Positions 25,204 through 32,568 of a stretch of 38,023 nt of DNA are shown here, one piece after another; position 1 is the first letter of the stretch; the number at the start of each line of letters is the position of its first letter. Origin of the DNA: Terriglobia bacterium (lineage in GTDB: Bacteria; Acidobacteriota; Terriglobia; Bryobacterales; Bryobacteraceae); the NCBI GenBank assembly GCA_021325175.1, contig JAJPHS010000123.1, forward strand, positions 1 through 38,023. Direction: 5' to 3'. The translations under genes were made by a program, and so were the position numbers. Below the pieces are notes generated by a model. That model did no database searches, was not told the DNA's origin, and worked only from the letters and a program-made list of their open reading frames with translations.

Positions 25204-26403
25204 TCACAACCCCAGCCGTTTATCCAAATCCGCCGCGATCGACGCCAGGCGGTCCGGATTGCGCAGCAGGTTCGCGATCCCGAATTGCGCGTAATTTTCG
25301 TAGAACATCTCGATCGCTTCAAGCGATTCCGCATACGCCAGGCGCGCGTGCGCCGCATCCAGATGCGACCAGTCCGGTCCCAGATTTTCAAGCCGCGGGA
25401 GTTTTCCGCGGTGCGTTTCGGCCGCGATCTGCGCGCGCATGGCCACCGTGACCGAATCGCCGGAAAGCTTCTGCGCCAGACCTTCGTGAAACCACGCGGG
25501 CCATCGTCCGAGCATCGCCAGGCAGGCGTGCACCGTCTCGTGCGCGAATACGCGGCGCACGGAATCGTCCATTCGCCCGCTGACCGGCACGCGAATTCTT
25601 CCATCGAACTGGCCCGCGTTCCATTCGGCGACGTCCACCGTTTTGCGATACGCCTCCGGACTCTGCACGATGGCGGCGATACGCTCTTCCGCCGCGCAGC
25701 CCAGTTCGGCCGAAACACGCGTGAACTCCTGATCGAGCGCCGCCAGCATCAGCCGCGCGGTTTCGGCCGGCACCGCCGCGCTGTCGTAGCGCAACGCAAC
25801 GCGCATTCCTACCAATCGTTCGGTGCTTTGATCGCCCGCCGTCTCGCGCAGCACGCGCCGGTAGACCTGTTCCAGGCCGGCGTTGGGCTTCAACTCGAGC
25901 GAGGTTTTCCAGTAATCGAGCGCCAGCCTGGCCTGATCGGCGCGCCAGGCGGCGAATCCCGCAAGCGCGAACAGATTGGGATCGTGGCTATGCTCCAAAT
26001 CCGGCCGCAACAGCTCCAGCGCCCTTGAAGGCTGACTGGATTCGATGAGCCGCGCGGCCTCCCTCGCGGATGCGGATTTCGGCGCGATCGCCGGCATCGC
26101 GTTCATCATTTCGCGAACGCCGGCCGCGCTCTGGCCCACGGTTGCGGCCTCGCGCCGATCCTGATCGAACTGGTCGAGGCCGTCAATTTCGCTCGCCGGC
26201 AAATATCCTTCAATGGTTCGGCCGTTCTGCTCCACCGCGACTTTGTAGCACGGCGTTTCTCCGCCGGAAAGAGCAAAACGAATCGTCACCGGCGCGCCGG
26301 CGGAAAGTGTCGCCAGCGTGTCGGCTCCCTCATCGCATCCGTTGCGCAGCGCGGTATGGTCGCTTTTCACCGCGATCGCCAGAAACATAACAAGCGGCGT
26401 CAC
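25204..26403 (-). CDS. probable secreted HExxH metallopeptidase-like protein with SH3-type N-terminal domain
   Basis: A 399-residue protein. A short hydrophobic N terminus (about 4-13) suggests export, though the signal is weak. Residues about 25-75 look like a bacterial SH3 strand set (CYKVAVEQNGRTIEGYLPASEI). Residues about 110-200 are helical and TPR-like. The C-terminal half has HETVH at 288-292 and a downstream WFHEGLA (E307), the pattern of a gluzincin zinc site as in the peptidase MA-like family. The catalytic His-Glu-x-x-His is therefore intact, but substrates are unknown. The start is GTG at 26403 (an internal ATG at 26388 is also possible). It converges with the gene ending at 25195. 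Confidence 0.75.
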   Translation of the reverse strand: MTPLVMFLAIAVKSDHTALRNGCDEGADTLATLSAGAPVTIRFALSGGETPCYKVAVEQNGRTIEGYLPASEIDGLDQFDQDRREAATVGQSAAGVREMMNAMPAIAPKSASAREAARLIESSQPSRALELLRPDLEHSHDPNLFALAGFAAWRADQARLALDYWKTSLELKPNAGLEQVYRRVLRETAGDQSTERLVGMRVALRYDSAAVPAETARLMLAALDQEFTRVSAELGCAAEERIAAIVQSPEAYRKTVDVAEWNAGQFDGRIRVPVSGRMDDSVRRVFAHETVHACLAMLGRWPAWFHEGLAQKLSGDSVTVAMRAQIAAETHRGKLPRLENLGPDWSHLDAAHARLAYAESLEAIEMFYENYAQFGIANLLRNPDRLASIAADLDKRLGL

Positions 26404-26492
26404 GCTTAAAGCATAGAGCGAAAGCGAGGAGGAATCCGTCGGCGAAACGCCTTAGATCCGGCCGATTCAAGGCTGCATGTTACCATCGGTGT

Positions 26493-27605
26493 ATGACCAG
26501 CCGCGGCCTCGCGGCGCTTTCCCGGCGTGGTTTCCTGGCCCTGGCTTCCGGCGCGTGTTTTGCCGCGGAAACCGGCGGTAGAGGACGAATTTTTCCGTCC
26601 TTCCTCAAGCGCTTCCCTGACCCCGCGACGGAATTTCCCATACTGCGCCTCACCGATCCGAACCACACCAGCTTTCTTGCGCCTGCCTACGCGCGATCGT
26701 TCGCGCGACACGGAAATTTTCTGGTGTACGCCTCCGATATGTCCGGTAAGTTCGAGGCCTTTCGCCTCGACGCCAAAACGGGCCAATCGCGCCAGATCAC
26801 CGCGAGCGAAAATTTCGATCCGCGCAACTTCACCTTGTTCGGCGAGGACCGCTACCTCGCCTACTTCGACGGCCCGCGGCTGATCGCGGCCAATATCGCG
26901 GCCTTACGAACGCGCGAAATCTATCGCATCCCCGACGATTCCGAGCCCGGCTTCGGGCTTACCGTGGCCGAAGACGCGCAGTTCGCCGCGTTGATCGAAA
27001 AACGCGGATCGGCGCATCGGCTGCGCCTCATCCATCTGGCCGATGGATCGGCGGCGAAACTCGCCGAAGCCGATGAAGAGCTGCGCGATCCGGTTCCGCG
27101 CCCGCGCCGCGCTTCGGTTCTTTATCGCCGCGCCGGATCGGTGTGGCTGGCCAATTACGATGCGCGGCAGAATTATCGCTTAAAGCTCGCCGACGGTGAA
27201 ATCGGTCCCGCCACCTGGAGCGCCGACGGCCGCGCCGTGCTGTATCTGAACTATCCGGCCGATCCCCGCAATCTGCACGCCATCCGCGAGTTCACCCCGG
27301 ACACCAACGAGGACCGGCTCGTCGCGGAAACCTCGCAGTTCGTCGCGTTTTCGGCCAACGCCGACGGCAGCGTTTTCGTCGGCGCAAGCGGAAGTAAAGC
27401 CTCGCCTTACGTCTTGCTGCTGGTCCGCGCCGTGCGCCGCGAGCTGACCCTGGCCGAGCATCACGCAAGCGATCCCGCCATGGTGTCTCCAATTTTTTCC
27501 GCCGACAGCCAGCGTATTTTTTTCGTCACCGATCGCGACGGTAAACCGGCGATCTACGCCATGTCGGTAGCGAAGTTCGTCGAGGAGACCGCCAGCGCGA
27601 ACTGA
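26493..27605 (+). CDS. Tat-exported beta-propeller protein, oligogalacturonate-lyase-like
   Basis: A 370-residue protein with a twin-arginine signal (SRRGFLALASG at about 10-20) and repeated short WD/PD40-type blades (NFLVYASDMSGKFEAFRLD, RIFFVTDRDGKPAIYAM, SADGRAVLYLNY). The N-terminal mature segment (TEFPILRLTDPNHTSF) resembles the start of the oligogalacturonate lyase/TolB-like propeller families. The role could be a polysaccharide lyase or a periplasmic propeller binding protein; catalytic His positions cannot be assigned by eye. The start is ATG 26493, preceded by an 89-base gap from the divergent peptidase-like gene. It ends 70 bases before the repeat protein. Confidence 0.75.
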   Translation: MTSRGLAALSRRGFLALASGACFAAETGGRGRIFPSFLKRFPDPATEFPILRLTDPNHTSFLAPAYARSFARHGNFLVYASDMSGKFEAFRLDAKTGQSRQITASENFDPRNFTLFGEDRYLAYFDGPRLIAANIAALRTREIYRIPDDSEPGFGLTVAEDAQFAALIEKRGSAHRLRLIHLADGSAAKLAEADEELRDPVPRPRRASVLYRRAGSVWLANYDARQNYRLKLADGEIGPATWSADGRAVLYLNYPADPRNLHAIREFTPDTNEDRLVAETSQFVAFSANADGSVFVGASGSKASPYVLLLVRAVRRELTLAEHHASDPAMVSPIFSADSQRIFFVTDRDGKPAIYAMSVAKFVEETASAN

Positions 27606-27675
27606 GCCGCCGTTTCGATCCCCTTAAGGCCTTTCCCCGATTGCGCCCGCTTCCGAATCAGCCTAGCCTGAAAAT

Positions 27676-28590
27676 GTGAAGTACTATTCGCTTCTCGCCG
27701 TTTGCGCTGCCGCGCTGGCGCAATCGACCACCACCACGTTTACCAGCGGTGAGACGGCGACTACGACGGTTTCAACCGACCACACGCAAACCGTGCTCAC
27801 GCGATCCATCAATGGCCGCGAAATTCCTCTGGAAAAAACGGAAACTCGCCTGCTGAGCAAATCCGAAAACGGATCGGTCATAGAAACCATCGTGCGGCGC
27901 TACGATCGCAACGGCCAGCTCACCTCAACCGAACGGACGGTGAGCGAAGTGCGGAATCGCCCCAACGGCTTGACCACCAAATCGACCACTTACACCACCG
28001 ACATCAACGGCGTCCTGCGTGAAACGGAGCGCAGAACCATCGATACTGAAAAACAGGGCGACACCGCGCGCACCGAGACCGTCATCGAGCGTCCGGTGAT
28101 CAACGGCGGATTGCAGACCGTGGAGAAACGGTCGGCGGTGATCGAAAACCGGGCGGAGGCGACCCACCAGGACGAAACCGTCTATCGCCGCGGAAGCAAT
28201 GGCGACTTTAGCGTGGCGCTACGAAAGATCGCCGACACAACGCGCAAAGATAACACCACCACCGAAGTCACCGATCTTTACGAGCCCATCGGCGAGGTGA
28301 ATCGTCTTCAGCTCTCTCGCCAGCAGGTGACGACGACCGTCGCGCAGCCCGACGGATCGGAAACCAGACAGGTCGATTATTATCTTCCCGCGCTCCCCGG
28401 CGTCGCCGGGGCGGCCGGCGAATCGCCAAAGCTTTGGGAGCAGGATACGGTCCAGCGAAAAAAGCAATCCGACGGCGGCGTTGTTGAAACGGTCACGGCG
28501 CGGCGCGCCGATCCCAATCATCCCAATCAACTCGGCCCGGCGCAGCAGGTCTCGGAAACCGTCTGCCGCGGCAACTGCTCCTCGCAATAG
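27676..28590 (+). CDS. secreted protein with 32-residue tandem repeats, unknown function
   Basis: A 304-residue protein that I do not recognise. The start is GTG 27676 (the neighbouring ATG at 27674 runs directly into a stop). The signal peptide is residues 1-16 (ending AAALAQ). The mature chain is very Thr/Arg/Glu rich and built of about five units of about 32 residues, each with an Asn-Gly turn (N46-G47, N79-G80, N111-G112, N143-G144, N175-G176) followed by alternating Thr/Glu/Arg beta-strands. A Pro/Ala/Gly hinge (about 237-248) precedes the C-terminal tail with two Cys (C297, C301) that could form a disulfide. The design suggests an extracellular beta-solenoid or fibre-like surface protein, as an inference. 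Confidence 0.75.
   Translation: MKYYSLLAVCAAALAQSTTTTFTSGETATTTVSTDHTQTVLTRSINGREIPLEKTETRLLSKSENGSVIETIVRRYDRNGQLTSTERTVSEVRNRPNGLTTKSTTYTTDINGVLRETERRTIDTEKQGDTARTETVIERPVINGGLQTVEKRSAVIENRAEATHQDETVYRRGSNGDFSVALRKIADTTRKDNTTTEVTDLYEPIGEVNRLQLSRQQVTTTVAQPDGSETRQVDYYLPALPGVAGAAGESPKLWEQDTVQRKKQSDGGVVETVTARRADPNHPNQLGPAQQVSETVCRGNCSSQ
27811..28377 (+). repeat. coding region of a degenerate 32-residue protein repeat
   Basis: Asn-Gly pairs recur at residues 46, 79, 111, 143 and 175, that is at spacings of 33, 32, 32 and 32, with matching flanking strands (for example YDRNGQLTSTERTV, YTTDINGVLRETERRT, ERPVINGGLQTVEKRS, YRRGSNGDFSVALRK). A weaker sixth unit begins at Y202. The repeat is at the protein level; the DNA copies are diverged. 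Confidence 0.7.
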
Positions 28591-28605
28591 CGCGCGACCC
28601 GATTT

Positions 28606-28619
28606 GATCCTCCAGGATC
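28606..28619. other. short inverted repeat after the repeat-protein gene
   Basis: GATCCT and AGGATC are exact reverse complements separated by two bases, 16 bases after the stop of the preceding gene. No T-run follows, so intrinsic termination is doubtful. The next element, GCGGCGC/GCGCCGC at 28707-28725 (7-base stem, 5-base loop), sits just before the comF ribosome site and could affect its translation. Confidence 0.3.
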
Positions 28620-28737
28620 GCAGGATGTACACTGAAGAGTGAAGGCGGAGGTGGGTCTTCTCAAGTAGACTACTGCCCCGTACCGGCAGTTGCCTGTGGT
28701 CGCCCGGCGGCGCCTCCAGCGCCGCAAAGAGGGCATT

Positions 28738-29500
28738 TTGCGGTTTATTCGAGCTTCTGTTCCCCGACGATTGCCGCGTCTGCGGTGAATTCCTCCATGA
28801 AGTTTCCCGCGTCCCCGTTTGCCGGCGCTGCCTCTACGAACCCGCGCCGCTCGCCGCCGATTATTTCTGCGTCTCCTGCCGCGCGCCGTTTCTGAACCGC
28901 TTTCCGCTCGATGAATCGGGCCAATGCGCGCTGTGCCGTCTGGGATTGAACGGCTTCGACGCGGTCTACTCCTACGGTTTCTATGAAGGTTCGCTGCGCA
29001 AGCTGATCCATTTATTTAAATACGGCGGCGTTACTCCGCTGAGCCGCGTCTTCGGCGAATTTCTTTCCACCGCGTTGCCGCGCGAGCTGCGCTTCGATCT
29101 GATCGTCCCCATGCCGCTGCACTGGATGCGCCGCTGGCGGCGCGGCTACAATCAATCCGCGCTGCTGGCTCGCGAAATTTCCCGCCGCTGGAACGTCCCG
29201 GCCGAAAACGTCTTGCGCCGCCGCCGCGCGACCACGCCGCAGGCCGGATTATCGAATGCGCAGCGCCGCAAAAATGTTTCCGGCGCGTTCGCGGCGAAAA
29301 AGCGGCTGGAGGGAATGCACGTCCTGCTCGTCGATGACGTGCTCACCACCGGCGCTTCCGCCTCCGCCTGCGCGCGAGCCTTGAAGCGGGCCGGCGCGCG
29401 GCGCGTCACGGTCCTCGCCCTTGCAAGAACGGATCGCCGCGCGAATGTTTTTTACGCGGCCGGGGCAGCCAACGCCGCGGCCGGGAGTTCCGCCGTATGA
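28738..29500 (+). CDS. comF: ComF family amidophosphoribosyltransferase-like protein, start region apparently frameshifted
   Basis: The C-terminal phosphoribosyltransferase fold carries the PRPP motif [13 protein letters not shown] and the usual FKYGG and [21 protein letters not shown] segments. Upstream in the same frame are four CxxC pairs (Cys codons at 28772/28781, 28820/28829, 28868/28877, 28925/28934), the ComF zinc finger, so coding must begin before 28772. Yet that frame has no ATG, GTG or TTG between the preceding stop (28640) and TTG 28946. TTG 28738, in the +1-shifted frame, has AAAGAGGG 4 bases upstream; deleting one base near 28744-28749 would join it to [11 protein letters not shown], an ideal ComF start. 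Either a sequence error or a real frame disruption is present. ComF helps DNA uptake in competent bacteria. The stop overlaps the HNH gene ATG. Confidence 0.8.
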
Positions 29501-30027
29501 TCGCCCATCAGGAACGTTTGCATCGACCCGTGCTGGTGCTTAATTCGAGCTACGAACCGATCAACGTGTGCGCCGCGCGGCGCGCCTTGGTGCTGGTGCT
29601 GAAGGGCGTCGCCGCGGCGGAGGAGCACGCCAGCGCGCACGTCCATTCCGCCCGCCAGTCCATGCGCGTCCCCAGCGTCATTCGCCTGCTCGAATACCGC
29701 CGCATCCCGCACCAGACGCGTGCGCTTTCGCGAAAAAATATTTTGATGCGCGATCGTTACACCTGCCAGTATTGCCAGCGCACGCTGAATTCCGGAGAAC
29801 TCACGCTGGATCACGTGATCCCGCGCTCGCGCTCCGGCGAGACCACCTGGGAAAATCTGGTCGCCTGCTGCCATTCCTGCAATAACCGCAAGGGCAACCG
29901 TACGCCGGAAGAGGCCGGCATGCGCCTGGCGCGCGCTCCGCGTCCGTTCAGCCTGCACACCAGCCGTCATCTGATGCGGTTGCTCGGCAAGAGCGACGAT
30001 CAGTGGCGAAAATACCTTTTTTATTGA
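29497..30027 (+). CDS. HNH endonuclease family protein
   Basis: A 176-residue protein with a complete HNH site: the zinc pair CQYC at about 88-91, the DH of [13 protein letters not shown], the Asn in WENLVACC, and the second zinc pair CHSC, then NNRKGNRTP. The N-terminal about 70 residues ([20 protein letters not shown]) match the conserved lead of the common chromosomal HNH family found in many phyla, whose function is not settled. It is not next to a restriction or CRISPR gene. The start ATG 29497 overlaps the comF stop (ATGA), so the two are coupled. A GCCCG/CGGGC inverted repeat follows at 30034-30046, without a T-run. Confidence 0.9.
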   Translation: MIAHQERLHRPVLVLNSSYEPINVCAARRALVLVLKGVAAAEEHASAHVHSARQSMRVPSVIRLLEYRRIPHQTRALSRKNILMRDRYTCQYCQRTLNSGELTLDHVIPRSRSGETTWENLVACCHSCNNRKGNRTPEEAGMRLARAPRPFSLHTSRHLMRLLGKSDDQWRKYLFY

Positions 30028-30033
30028 TGCTGC

Positions 30034-30046
30034 GCCCGCGCCGGGC
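30034..30046 (+). terminator. weak terminator-like hairpin after the HNH gene
   Basis: A 5-base stem GCCCG/CGGGC with a 3-base loop lies 6 bases after the HNH stop. The following TTCGATGC has no T-run, so it may at best pause polymerase. Confidence 0.2.
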
Positions 30047-30066
30047 TTCGATGCTACTCTGAAAAA

Positions 30067-31221
30067 TTGGCGCCCGTCCTGCACAAACTCAGCCCGGAAG
30101 CTCTGCTCTCTCTTGGATCGATGGAAGGCGTCTACGAGCTTCCGGTCGTCGAGACCCAGACCACTCCAAAGCTCGAACAGAAACTGCCGCTGTGGCGCGG
30201 ATGGGCCGCCGCGATCGCCGTTTCCGCGCTGGCGTTCGCCATTCACTATCTTCCCTTCGAGCCCTTCCGCGTCGAAGGACCTTCTGGCGTGCGGCGCCCG
30301 ATCAGCGCGGCCATTCTCGCCATCTTCGCGGGCGCGATCGCCGGCAATCTGCTGCCTTTGGGCAAAGCGGTCGTCGCCGGCGCGAAACAAACCGCCCGCC
30401 GCGTGATCCCTGCGACCATTGTGCTCACCGGAGCGACGCTCAGCCTGAGCCACGCCGCTTCCGTCGGAATTCGCGCGTTCGCCATCGTCGTCGTCACCAT
30501 GAGCATCGCCATGCTCTCGGCTCTCGTAATCGGACGGCTGCTCGGCGTCTGGACCCGCACCAATATTTTGATCGGAGCGGGGACGGCCATCTGCGGCAAT
30601 AGCGCCATCGTCGCCGTCGCGCCGCTGATCGACGCCGAGGATCGGGACGTGATGCTCTCAATGGGCGCCGTCAACCTGCTCGGCCTGGCTCTCATGTTCG
30701 CGAGTCCCGCCATTGGCGGCCTGCTCGGAATGACCGATCAGGGTTACGGCGTCTGGGCCGGGTCGACGATCCACGCCGTGCCGCAGGCCATCGCGGCCGG
30801 ATTCGCGTTCAGCGAAAAAGCGGGCGGCCTGGCGACGCTGGTGAAACTGGTCAGAGTGGCGCTGCTCGCGCCGCTGCTGCTTGTTCTGGCGTTCGCCTAT
30901 GCCCGCACCCGCAAGGCTGGTGTAACGGTGCACTACGGACGATTGGTGCCGCCGTTTTTGTGGGGATTTTTCGGGTTATTTCTTCTCAATTCCCTCGGAT
31001 GGCTGCCTTTGCTGCGATTCGCCTCCGGATTCTCCGTCAATCTCGCCGATGTTCTGGCCGAAGCCGGAAATGTTTTACTCACGTTAGCCATGGCCGCCAT
31101 GGGCTTGGAAGTCAACGTGAAGCTCCTGATGAAAGTCGGCGGAGCGGCATTGGCCGTCGGCGCAGCTTCCTCCGCCGCGGCCTGCGCCGTAAGCTGGGCG
31201 CTCATCCGCTGGCTGCTCTGA
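30067..31221 (+). CDS. yeiH: YeiH-family putative sulfate exporter, inner-membrane transporter
   Basis: A 384-residue polytopic membrane protein with about 10 hydrophobic segments. The family's diagnostic stretches are present: RRPISAAILAIFAGAIAGN, GAGTAICGNSAIVAVAPLI and VWAGSTIHAVPQAIAAG. The UPF0324/YeiH family is annotated as putative sulfate or sulfonate exporters; evidence for the substrate is thin. The start is TTG 30067, 39 bases after the HNH gene. An in-frame ATG at 30121 would remove an 18-residue soluble leader and is a real alternative. It converges with the aldolase-like gene; the 172-base gap (31222-31393) shows no hairpin with a T-run. Confidence 0.87.
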   Translation: MAPVLHKLSPEALLSLGSMEGVYELPVVETQTTPKLEQKLPLWRGWAAAIAVSALAFAIHYLPFEPFRVEGPSGVRRPISAAILAIFAGAIAGNLLPLGKAVVAGAKQTARRVIPATIVLTGATLSLSHAASVGIRAFAIVVVTMSIAMLSALVIGRLLGVWTRTNILIGAGTAICGNSAIVAVAPLIDAEDRDVMLSMGAVNLLGLALMFASPAIGGLLGMTDQGYGVWAGSTIHAVPQAIAAGFAFSEKAGGLATLVKLVRVALLAPLLLVLAFAYARTRKAGVTVHYGRLVPPFLWGFFGLFLLNSLGWLPLLRFASGFSVNLADVLAEAGNVLLTLAMAAMGLEVNVKLLMKVGGAALAVGAASSAAACAVSWALIRWLL

Positions 31222-31393
31222 TCAACAACAACGGCCGCCACGCGGAACAGGCCCGGCTGGTCTCCCGCGGCCGATGGCGGGCTTTATCCTGTGCCGCAAC
31301 CGGGCGTGCAATCCGGCCTCGCAATCTGCATTCGAGACCGGATGCGATGGCTTCAGCCCTGCCGCTCGCGGAAGTTTAAGATGCGCCCGCCTG

Positions 31394-32434
31394 CTACTTC
31401 TTCTTCTGCGCGTACGGCCCGACTTCCGGCTTGCCCTGCGTGTCCTTCAGATTGCCGAGCTCGGCCGCCACACCCTTGCTGATCGCCGCCGTCTCGCTCT
31501 GATTCTGGAAGCAGGTAAAGTCGGGACGATCGCGCCAGGCGAACGGACCACACAGACGCTTGCCCGCACCGAGCGCCGCGTCATGCACGATGTTGATCAG
31601 GCGTTCATAATCCGGATCACCCATGGTGTAGCCCGAAAAATTGCCGAGATCTCCGCTGGCGGCGAAAATCGCCGTCACCCCGGGAATCGCCGCGATTTCG
31701 CGAGCCGCCGCCGCGCCGTCAAGCGTCTCGATCATCTCGATCAGAACGACGTTGTCGTTCCAGGTTTCGCGATAGCCGCCCGGAACGTTGCCCCAAAACT
31801 CCGGGCTGAACGCCTGCCCACCCCCGCGGCTGCGCTTGCCGAGCGGAGGAAACATGGTCCAGTCGCGCGCCTCTGTTCCTTCCTTCACCGAGCGAACGGT
31901 CGGCACTACGATCACCAGCGCGCCGGCGTCGGTGGCATGTTGTATTTCACGCTCATCGGTATAGGCGACGCGCACGCCGGGAACCGCTTTGGCGTGCGGG
32001 CAGGCCTGATACATGCGCGCCACCTGCTCCCAATCGCGCGAATCGTGCTGCATCTCCACCCAGATGAAATCGTAGCCGGCATTGGCCATCGCGCAGTACG
32101 TCTCCGGACTGTCGGAGCTGAACACCGTGCCGCCGGTGACCTTTTCGCCCTTCATCATCTTGACCATCACCGGGTTCCAGATCTGCTTGCCCACGCGTGA
32201 GTCCCAGGCGTGTCCGTATTTCCACTTGCTCGGATCGAGAGTACCCTGATTCACCGCGCCCGGCGGCGCATTGGAAATCGCGCCGGAGTCCTTGCCGGCC
32301 GGGGCGGCGAGCGGAAACTTCAAGGTACCCGCATCCGGATTATTCGCGTAAGGATCGGCGGTCGATTGCGGCCGTTGCGCCTGGAGCGTAAATCCGAGCG
32401 CCAGCGTGAGCGTTCCTATAGTAAGGCGGTTCAT
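31394..32434 (-). CDS. exported HpcH/HpaI-family aldolase-like protein
   Basis: A 346-residue protein with a TIM-barrel aldolase core at about 82-300. Family residues are retained: H130 in VEMQHDSRDW (catalytic His), R155 in PGVRVAYTD, metal ligands E236 in LIEMIET and D262 in AASGDLG. The class cleaves or forms 4-hydroxy-2-oxo acids with a divalent metal. Unusually for this normally cytosolic family, a clear signal peptide precedes it (hydrophobic residues 4-18, ending LQAQ) followed by about 60 residues rich in Asn/Gly/Ala/Pro. So it is probably secreted or periplasmic. The start is ATG 32434 with GGGAG 8 bases upstream. A TGATAGAAT promoter-like sequence lies at 32510-32502. Confidence 0.82.
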   Translation of the reverse strand: MNRLTIGTLTLALGFTLQAQRPQSTADPYANNPDAGTLKFPLAAPAGKDSGAISNAPPGAVNQGTLDPSKWKYGHAWDSRVGKQIWNPVMVKMMKGEKVTGGTVFSSDSPETYCAMANAGYDFIWVEMQHDSRDWEQVARMYQACPHAKAVPGVRVAYTDEREIQHATDAGALVIVVPTVRSVKEGTEARDWTMFPPLGKRSRGGGQAFSPEFWGNVPGGYRETWNDNVVLIEMIETLDGAAAAREIAAIPGVTAIFAASGDLGNFSGYTMGDPDYERLINIVHDAALGAGKRLCGPFAWRDRPDFTCFQNQSETAAISKGVAAELGNLKDTQGKPEVGPYAQKKK

Positions 32435-32501
32435 TTCGCACTCCCTTTCCTGATGTCCTCGCCGCGCCCGCAGTCAACTGACCGGCGAGCGGGCGGAGAA
32501 T

Positions 32502-32510
32502 ATTCTATCA
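32502..32510 (-). promoter_or_regulatory. extended -10 promoter candidate for the aldolase-like gene
   Basis: On the minus strand TGATAGAAT fits the extended -10 form. Transcription would start about 60 bases before ATG 32434. A run of ten T on this strand lies about 10 bases further upstream and may act as an UP-like or terminator-trailing tract for the prolyl oligopeptidase gene. Confidence 0.4.
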
Positions 32511-32568
32511 GTAACCAGGCAAAAAAAAAATGCAAAGACAAGGCGATCCTGGAAACCGCGGCGGCCTA

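Noticed and set aside
28946..29500. comF starting at TTG 28946
   Set aside because: This would drop all four CxxC pairs that are clearly encoded upstream in the same frame.
29497..30027. HNH nuclease as part of a defence or CRISPR system
   Set aside because: No repeats, methylase or cas gene is nearby; the protein matches the common chromosomal HNH family next to comF.
31274..32200. Open frame of about 300 codons antisense to the aldolase-like gene
   Set aside because: The aldolase has catalytic residues, a signal peptide and a ribosome site; the opposite frame is an Ala/Arg/His-rich shadow.
32521..32530. A10/T10 run as an intrinsic terminator of the prolyl oligopeptidase gene
   Set aside because: No stable stem directly precedes the T-run on the minus strand.
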